Assembly: GCA_001584585.1 (NCBI GenBank)
Contig: LSYV01000069.1
Location: 112,224-126,439 of the forward strand
Reading direction: 5' to 3'
Origin: Gonium pectorale
Lineage: Eukaryota > Chlorophyta > Chlorophyceae > Chlamydomonadales > Volvocaceae
DNA: 14,216 bases
Of this stretch, positions 10,601 through 14,216 are shown piece by piece. The position numbers were made by a program, and so were the translations under genes. The notes under the pieces were generated by a model. The model was not told the DNA's origin. It saw nothing but the letters and a program-made list of their open reading frames with translations, and did not search any database. Position 1 is the stretch's first letter. Each line of letters begins with the position of its first letter.

Positions 10601-13600
10601 GATATTGATGCGATGTTCAAGATGTACAACATGCTTGGTTATTACTTATGTCGGACCCACGCACCCATGCGTCTATATGTATGTGTATAAATACATACAT
10701 TCCCCGCCTGAAGGTCAAGACTGTGGACAAGGGAACGTTCCAAGTATGGCTCAGCACCAAGGTCCTGGAGCCGGAGCCAGGTGGGCGCGTGTATGAGGCC
10801 CTACTGGTACGGAAGGACGGCCGAGGGCAGGAATATATTCTCTTACTTCATTCTATATATGACACTTCCACATGGGTTGCAAGTACCTGCTGCTGCCGTC
10901 ATCAACCCCGCTAGCCCCGTCCAGGCAGGGCAGTTACAATGTTGTCACGTGGTCACGTGCGAGTGAGTTGTTACGGGCTGTGCTTGCGTGGCAATAATGG
11001 GGATCCACAAGCGTGCATTGAGTCGCCTAGGCATGCAGTTGCAGTAGTAGCCCTGAATAAGCAGTGCGGTCCACAGCCATGCGACAGCGTGACGCCAAAC
11101 GGTCTGCCCCACCCGCCCACGCCTGCCTGCTCCTGGTTTCCCCCAGGCGACATGCTGCGCGACCCCAAGACGGTGTACGAGCGTGCGGAGGAGACGTGGA
11201 GACTGCGCAGGGAGGCGCTCCCAAAGGTGCCGAACCATTTTGAGCGAGCTATCTAGCAGGGCGTCAGTAATGTCGTTCTAACTCAAGGAGCTCGCTCAGA
11301 ATAATGGAAGAGGAGGCACCCTACCTAGCTAGTAATGGTGCACTGGAAACAAGATGACTGCCTGCTGCATGCGCTGCTCGCTGCCGTCTCCTGTCCTATT
11401 CCTTAGGTCGGACTTCGTGATCTGAACAAATCCATCCGTACCGTACGTGGTGCTTGCTGCTGGCCGTACATGCGCACTACCTTACTTGCATTATATTGGG
11501 GAGGATATATAGATAAAGATCATTACGCCGTCGTTGTGCGCCTTCATCGACCTGGCCTCATCAGGCACGTCGGAGCTGCTCATGAACCAAGGAAGATTCG
11601 CATCCGTGACAGCTCATCACGACGCCCCTTCGTGCCCGCACGCACCCCACAGCCCGGTGACCTGGTTGCTGGAAAGGTGATGTCAGTGGTGCCCTCCGGC
11701 GCATGGCTGGACCTGGGAAAGTCCGTACCCGGCTTCCTGCACGTCAGCCGCATCAGCTCCCAGCACGTGGACAGCGCTGCGGACGTGCTGGCGGAGGGCG
11801 ACGAAGTTACGGCGCTGGTGCGGCGGACGGAGCCGGGCAGCCGCGTGGAGCTCAGCGTGCAAGAGCTGGAGCCGCAGCCAGGTACGGAGGGCAATTAGGA
11901 GTGGTGGTGGTACCCATGGGCTGCCTCGGCTGCCCCGACGGACCACCTCCTTAATACACGCCCGTGTTAAGACGGACGTACATTAGGGCTATTAGGGCAA
12001 TCGCTAGACACTTGGTCATTCGGTCGGTGTTTGGACTACATAGGTGTCGTTATATGTATATGGTGCTCGCCTGCTGTGCACTAACCACTCGGCGCGCACA
12101 TACAGCGCTGACAGTGCCACCGTGCGTTCCTTCTGTGCCCGGTCATCGTGGACTGATGGGGCTGCCGGCTAGGCGCCTGCTGGCTTGCGCCTGGCATGCT
12201 CGCGCATAACAAGGGTCGTGCGCGCTCTGTGCTTATATATGCTGTTGCTTACTTTGTGCTGGTTGGTTCTGGCATGCCACGCACACAGACCTTACTCTGT
12301 CACGCCCCAAGCTCCTGTGCTCGTTGCTTCCATGTGTATGTGCGGCGGCGCCCCTCGGAGGAATAATAATAATAATATGTACGCCCGGCTTAACACGGAC
12401 GTGTATTAAGGAGGTGGTCCGTCGGGGCAGCCGAGGCAGCCCATGGGTACCACCATCACGTGGAGGGTTAAAGGGTGAGGGGTTGGGAGTTCTCCGGCGG
12501 TTGCCGGAGTCTCCTTCCGACTACCCTTTTGCGGGGTCAAGCTATGCCCGCGGGGGCCAGCCCGGGCGGGGCTGTCGGTCGGAGTTGGAAAGCTCGAATC
12601 GGCGCGTATTGATGACAGTGGTCCAGTGTACTGCTTTCCTGTGGAGTGCGCTGCAGCACGATCTTGCCTGATCAGCTGTGAGGCCGAGACGGTTGAGGAG
12701 TTGGGGTAGGTCGCGGCGTAGAGTGCCTGTGTAACCGATGCTGATGGCTTCTTGCGAGGTGTATTGCACTTCCCAGCCTTCAGCCTGGAGCAGGGTGGCC
12801 AGCTCCGCGTGTTGTTCCATCTTTTCGTGCTGTTTCTCATCGTGTCTAGTGTCAGAGGTGTACCCTATCTATCTCCACGATATGTACGGTGTGTTTTCCA
12901 CGATCCTGTCGTGTGCGCGGGTATTTTCCTTGCCGTACGGTGTGGAGAGGTAGTGTGGGTATGATGAGGAGGTCTGGGCGAAGCTTGCCAAGCTTGCTGG
13001 GGTTGGTCCTGGCAAGTCTAGTTAGTAGCCACTTGGGAAGCCTGTCTCCGTCCGTCAATATAGGCGGGCGCCTTGTCTCTGGCGCACGCGTCCATGACCA
13101 TGTAACAGCCCCCCGGGAGGGGCATCACGGGGCTCGACTGGGCTGGGCTGGGCTGGGTTGGGACGACGGGATATGGGGCCAACAAGCAGATCCGCGGACC
13201 GCAATTGCTGTCGGAGGACGTCATGTCTCCATACATGTTGGGACCCGGGCAAGCAAGATAGATTTAATTCCGACCTGCTGCTCTGATCGCCCCCTGCTCG
13301 TCGTTAGTGCAATATATAATCTTCTCGTCCAACGTGGTAAAGCAACCCTTTCTATCTTTGAGCCGGGACGCAGGCGGCCCCGCCGGCGGCCCGACCCACT
13401 ACTCAATGGCTGCCCTACCTGGCCTGCTGCCCTCAGGCGATATGCTGCGGAGACCAAGGACGGTGAGCTATCGCGCGGCAAGGACGATGAAGCTGCGCAG
13501 GGAGGCGCTCCCCAAGGTAGGAGCGCATCTATCGCACGTGCGCAATGCGGAACTGGCGATAAGAAGTTCGGCGTTGATGTCGCAGAGTGGCATGCATGGA

Positions 13601-14216
13601 GCTATTGGTCCCCGTGGTGCTCGCTTCTTCATATAACATTGAGGCGGTCCGTACACGCTGCCCACTACTCAAGCCCTCGTGCTCGCGCACCGCCGGTTCA
13701 TATTCCCGTTTCCCTTATTAATTAATTTAATTGTTACATTGGGCCTACACACCAACGTGTAGTTAAGGAATGGGTGCGCTTTGGACTGCGGGCACGACCC
13801 ATACCACCACCCCCATGCGCTTCCACAGCCTGACAACATGGGGAATTTCTCCTCTACCGCCACGGGCACTATCGCAGCTCCTTCGCCGCACTGTCGCTGC
13901 GGAACACGACCTGTTCATTGCAACCTGCCGGAGACAGGCTCTCCTGCCTCTACCACAAATCAACCAACCGTGCAACACCCCGCACGGTGCCAGTGGCGGG
14001 ATTCGAACCCGCATCCTTCCGCCAACAAGGGCCGTTTCCCTTATCATATGTGCCGTGCCGTGGTGATGCCACCGGCCCCCTCAGCCTGGCGCCCTGGTGA
14101 CGGGGGTGGTGGAGTCTGTCCAACCCTCGTTGGGTGCTTTCATCGGCCTGGGCTCGGGCGTGACTGGTCTGCTGGCGATCAGCGACGTCAGCGCTTTCCC
14201 GGTGACGGACCTCGGC
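7428..14216 (+). CDS. Plastid S1-like protein with repeated S1+tail modules (gene span, 3' end outside window)
   Basis: This is a spliced gene. Exons are 7428-7625, 7956-8184, 8771-8832, 9096-9260, 9548-9617, 9983-10062, 10405-10575, 10714-10780, 11147-11226, 11653-11881, 13437-13516 and 14085 to the window end. All eleven introns are GT...AG and join in one open frame of 521 codons. After a putative transit peptide come five S1 OB-fold domains, the last cut by the window end. Each complete domain is followed by a tail beginning GDMLR, whose counterpart in plastid/cyanobacterial ribosomal protein S1 occurs once at the C-terminus. Known S1 domains bind single-stranded RNA. By inference this is a plastid-targeted RNA-binding protein derived from ribosomal protein bS1c, but with the C-terminal module multiplied. 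Canonical plastid S1 has about three S1 domains and one tail. It might alternatively be an S1-containing plastid translation factor such as the PSRP-7/EF-Ts polyprotein, although the tail motif fits S1 better. Expression and exact splicing are untested. Confidence 0.75.
7956..8184 (+). CDS. Exon 2 (D1): complete S1 domain in one exon
   Basis: Acceptor CCACAG ends at 7955. The exon codes 76 residues plus one base (phase 0 to phase 1), starting P-G-D-L-V-S-G-K-V and ending V-E-L...R-E-L-E-P-E-P-G. It has the S1 OB-fold layout: G-x-V at strand 1, then G-A-R-L-D-L-G, P-G-F-L-H-A-S and E-G-D-E-V. The His of the RNA-binding face is kept (F-L-H), but the usual aromatic residue in the GAF position is Arg. 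Unlike the B/C domains there is no intron inside it. It is about nine-tenths identical in DNA to exon D2 (11653-11881). Confidence 0.88.
8185..8770 (+). other. Intron 2 with small tandem duplications
   Basis: The intron starts GTACGG and ends CTTCAG. It holds a 10-base tandem duplication (8431-8440 and 8441-8450) and a 20-base one (a 15-base core at 8615-8629 and again at 8635-8649). It also has a CA/CG-rich microsatellite near 8538-8560. No relic exon was found. Confidence 0.7.
8771..8832 (+). CDS. Exon 3 (A1): shortened tail exon
   Basis: Between acceptor CTTCAG (ending 8770) and donor AAG|GTACAT. It reads G-D-M-L-R-E-P-Q-L-V-Y-S-R-A, then P-Q-E-A-L-P-K. At 62 bases it is 18 shorter than tails A2-A4 (80 bases each). 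Six codons of the charged helix are missing, but the phase 1-to-0 pattern and frame are kept. Confidence 0.8.
9096..9260 (+). CDS. Exon 4 (B1): first part of an S1 domain
   Basis: Acceptor CTCACAG ends at 9095 and the donor is CAG|GTATGG. The 55 codons (phase 0 to 0) read V-G-D-L-V-M-G-T-V, then G-A-F-V-D-L-G, G-L-L-A-A-S and I-G-D-E-V-T-A-Q. The aromatic of the GAF motif is kept. The His expected in G-L-L-H is Ala. The remaining strand of the fold is supplied by exon C1. Confidence 0.88.
9548..9617 (+). CDS. Exon 5 (C1): last strand of the S1 domain
   Basis: An AAG acceptor ends at 9547 and the donor lies at 9618 (GTGCGT). It encodes V-K-K-V-N-N, then R-Q-V-S-L-S-T-K-V-L-E-P-E-A-G (phase 0 to 1). 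The V-S-L-S-T-K-x-L-E-P signature is the conserved end of the last S1 domain of plastid/cyanobacterial ribosomal protein S1 and identifies the family. Confidence 0.85.
9618..9982 (+). other. Intron 5
   Basis: This GTGCGT...CCCAG intron carries two tracts also found in intron 8: a 13-base AGGCAGGGCAGTT (9750-9762) and ACGGTCTGCCCC just before the acceptor (9952-9963). It has no coding content of its own. Confidence 0.7.
9983..10062 (+). CDS. Exon 6 (A2): full-length tail exon
   Basis: It starts after CGCCCAG and ends AAG|GTGCAC, phase 1 to 0. It reads G-D-M-L-R-D-P-K-A-V-Y-Q-R-A-D-E-T and continues as a basic stretch, R-M-R-R-E-A-L-P-K. It is homologous to the C-terminal tail of plastid S1 but is spliced into another S1 domain instead of ending the protein. 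Confidence 0.85.
10063..10404 (+). other. Intron 6
   Basis: The intron starts GTGCAC and ends CAACAG. No repeat, relic exon or other feature was recognised. Confidence 0.7.
10405..10575 (+). CDS. Exon 7 (B2): first part of an S1 domain
   Basis: This exon has 57 codons between acceptor CAACAG and donor CAG|GTGCGT. It reads V-Y-D-L-V-S-G-R-V, G-A-Y-I-D-L-G, G-R-L-M-I-R-D and V-G-D-E-V-K-A-Q. The aromatic is Tyr, and the expected His is Met. It is two codons longer than B1, with extra residues near R-P-S-R-G and T-T-D-L. Confidence 0.88.
10714..10780 (+). CDS. Exon 8 (C2): last strand of the S1 domain
   Basis: An AAG acceptor ends at 10713 and the donor lies at 10781 (GTGGGC). It reads V-K-T-V-D-K-G-T-F-Q-V-W-L-S-T-K-V-L-E-P-E-P-G, phase 0 to 1, one codon shorter than C1. 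The preceding intron is only 138 bases. Confidence 0.85.
10781..11146 (+). other. Intron 8
   Basis: This GTGGGC...CCCAG intron shares the AGGCAGGGCAGTT tract (10923-10935) and the pre-acceptor ACGGTCTGCCCC tract (11099-11110) with intron 5. This is consistent with duplication of a whole genomic unit. Confidence 0.7.
11147..11226 (+). CDS. Exon 9 (A3): full-length tail exon
   Basis: It follows TTCCCCCAG and ends AAG|GTGCCG, phase 1 to 0. It reads G-D-M-L-R-D-P-K-T-V-Y-E-R-A-E-E-T, then W-R-L-R-R-E-A-L-P-K. It is the closest of the internal tails to the canonical plastid S1 tail (V-Y-x-x-A-E-E). Confidence 0.85.
11525..11625 (+). pseudogene. Decayed B-type S1 exon inside intron 9
   Basis: Read from 11525 in one frame, this gives T-P-S-L-C-A-F-I-D-L-A-S-S-G-T-S-E-L-L, matching the core of B exons (compare Q-P-S-L-G-A-F-I-G-L-G-S-G in the exon at 14085). 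A weaker match to the A-S-P-V-T region follows. The 5' third of the exon, including G-D-L-V and the acceptor, is gone; an AT-rich stretch replaces it. No donor lies at the expected place. It lies exactly where a B exon belongs, after tail A3, and its role is taken by exon D2. Confidence 0.7.
11653..11881 (+). CDS. Exon 10 (D2): complete S1 domain in one exon
   Basis: Acceptor CCACAG ends at 11652 and the donor GTACGG starts at 11882. It reads P-G-D-L-V-A-G-K-V through P-G-F-L-H-V-S to E-L-E-P-Q-P-G, with length and phases (229 bases, 0 to 1) identical to D1. The GAF position is Trp and the His is kept. Bases 11772-11852 are identical to 8075-8155 of D1, and the first 11 intron bases match too, indicating a recent copy or gene conversion. 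Confidence 0.88.
11901..11986 (+). mobile_element. Inverted copy of a retroelement 3' end
   Basis: About 83 bases are nearly identical to the reverse complement of 12377-12459, with only a few mismatches. On this strand the match runs from GTGGTGGTGG to CGTACAT and is followed by ATTAGGGC-type sequence. The other copy borders a retroelement coding remnant and ends in an ATT microsatellite. I therefore read this one as a very short, 5'-truncated insertion of the same element in the opposite orientation. The pair could also be long terminal inverted repeats of a ~560-base element. Confidence 0.5.
11987..12361. other. Unassigned intron DNA between the inverted copies
   Basis: This is about 375 bases within intron 10. 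No transposase, exon or repeat was recognised. The open frames here are short and show no codon bias. Confidence 0.4.
12362..13110 (-). mobile_element. 3' portion of a non-LTR-like retroelement, broken
   Basis: The minus strand carries the C-terminal end of an element-encoded protein in three frames. In order these contain D-A-C-A-R-D-K (near 13060-13100), K-L-R-P-D-L-L-I-I-P followed by T-V-H-I-V-E-I (about 12990-12875), then S-D-T-R-H-D-E-K-Q and H-A-E-L-A-T-L-L-Q-A-E-G-W ending near 12542. The order 'RPD-L-hydrophobic ... VEI ... SDTR ... EK ... QHA-L ... GW' is typical of the region after the reverse transcriptase in algal and protist retroelements. It suggests a PD-(D/E)XK-like nuclease fold. 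Next come a 3' UTR with a 7-bp hairpin (12492-12509), the segment repeated at 11901, and an (ATT)5 tail (12376-12362). The reverse transcriptase is not present. Frame breaks at 13047-13054 and 12866-12873 make it non-functional. Confidence 0.55.
12492..12509 (-). repeat. Hairpin in the retroelement 3' UTR
   Basis: CTCCGGC (12492-12498) pairs with GCCGGAG (12503-12509) around a GGTT loop. It lies between the end of the coding remnant and the repeated 3' end. 3' hairpins are often recognised by the reverse transcriptase of non-LTR elements; that role is an inference here. Confidence 0.6.
13111..13436. other. Rest of intron 10, with a CTGGG repeat
   Basis: Five tandem pentamers (CTGGG four times, then TTGGG) lie at 13138-13162. 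The retroelement frame may extend into this stretch on the minus strand but cannot be recognised. The intron ends with the acceptor CCCTCAG at 13436. Confidence 0.5.
13437..13516 (+). CDS. Exon 11 (A4): diverged tail exon
   Basis: It runs from acceptor CCCTCAG to donor AAG|GTAGGA, phase 1 to 0. It reads G-D-M-L-R-R-P-R-T-V-S-Y-R-A-A-R-T, then M-K-L-R-R-E-A-L-P-K. It has the same 80-base length as A2 and A3, but the acidic D and EE positions are replaced by R and AR, making this copy markedly more basic. Confidence 0.8.
13517..13987 (+). other. Intron 11, first part
   Basis: The intron starts GTAGGA. An AT-rich patch (TTAATTAATTTAATTG, about 13718-13733) is the most AT-rich stretch noticed in the window. 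No exon or relic was found before the tRNA-like sequence. Confidence 0.5.
13988..14076 (-). other. tRNA-like sequence, probably degenerate
   Basis: On the minus strand a perfect T-arm is present (GCGGG-TTCGAAT-CCCGC, 14012-13996), followed by CACTGGC and A. A 5' strand GCCGGTG (14076-14070) can pair with CACTGGC in 7 bp including one G-T. The 89-base span would suit a long-variable-arm tRNA, and an A-box-like stretch occurs near 14060-14040. No acceptable D-arm or anticodon arm can be drawn. A decayed tRNA or tRNA-derived SINE lying antisense in the intron is more likely than a working gene. Confidence 0.3.
14085..14216 (+). CDS. Exon 12 (B4): S1 domain, cut by the window end
   Basis: It starts after acceptor CCCTCAG (ending 14084) in phase 0. 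It reads P-G-A-L-V-T-G-V-V, then P-S-L-G-A-F-I-G-L-G and G-L-L-A-I-S-D-V, and is still open at the last base (44 codons). The GAF aromatic is kept and the His is Ala, as in other B exons. By comparison with B1 and B2, 11-13 more codons, then a C exon and another tail, should follow outside the window. Confidence 0.85.

Noticed and set aside
11470..11898. Single continuous 142-codon protein including exon D2
   Set aside because: The frame upstream of 11653 has no S1 similarity and lacks the codon bias. The acceptor at 11652 and the donor at 11882 match those of D1 exactly.
11901..12461. A ~560-base TIR transposon with possible GGAG target duplication (11898-11901 and 12462-12465)
   Set aside because: Not excluded, but less favoured. 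One arm is contiguous with a retroelement 3' UTR and coding remnant, the inner ends carry the microsatellite tail, and the outer ends do not align cleanly.
13988..14076. Functional tRNA gene
   Set aside because: The T-arm and acceptor-like stem are present, but no D-arm or 5-bp anticodon stem with a 7-base loop having T33 and a purine at 37 can be formed.

Overview
The window is GC-rich nuclear DNA from a eukaryote, most likely a green alga or another plastid-bearing protist. The real coding sequence is split into short, codon-biased exons with GT...AG introns of about 140-1,555 bases. The proteins resemble the chloroplast/cyanobacterial ribosomal protein S1 family, and the introns carry microsatellites, GC hairpins and retroelement debris. 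I cannot name the genus.

Layout. Bases 1-1915 hold no gene I can support, but they include a tRNA-like T-arm, a cluster of GC hairpins and a 16-base minisatellite. A single terminal exon at 1916-2034 encodes the C-terminal tail typical of plastid S1 proteins and then stops. It is either the last exon of a gene that begins outside the window or an orphan fragment. Bases 2035-7427 contain only unsupported open frames.

The main gene runs on the + strand from 7428 to beyond the window end. A first exon that looks like a plastid transit peptide is followed by repeated modules, each an S1 (OB-fold) RNA-binding domain plus a short tail beginning G-D-M-L-R. In ordinary plastid S1 the tail occurs once, at the C-terminus; here it follows every complete S1 domain. 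Twelve exons can be placed: transit peptide, S1-D1, tail A1, S1-B1/C1, tail A2, S1-B2/C2, tail A3, S1-D2, tail A4 and the start of S1-B4. Eleven introns with GT/AG ends join them in one frame, giving 521 codons to the window edge. Every S1+tail module starts and ends in phase 0, so whole modules can be copied or skipped without shifting the frame.

The introns record this history. One contains a decayed S1 half-exon. The largest (11882-13436) contains the 3' end of a retroelement open frame on the minus strand and a second, inverted copy of its last ~83 bases. Short identical tracts in neighbouring introns suggest that introns were duplicated along with the exons.
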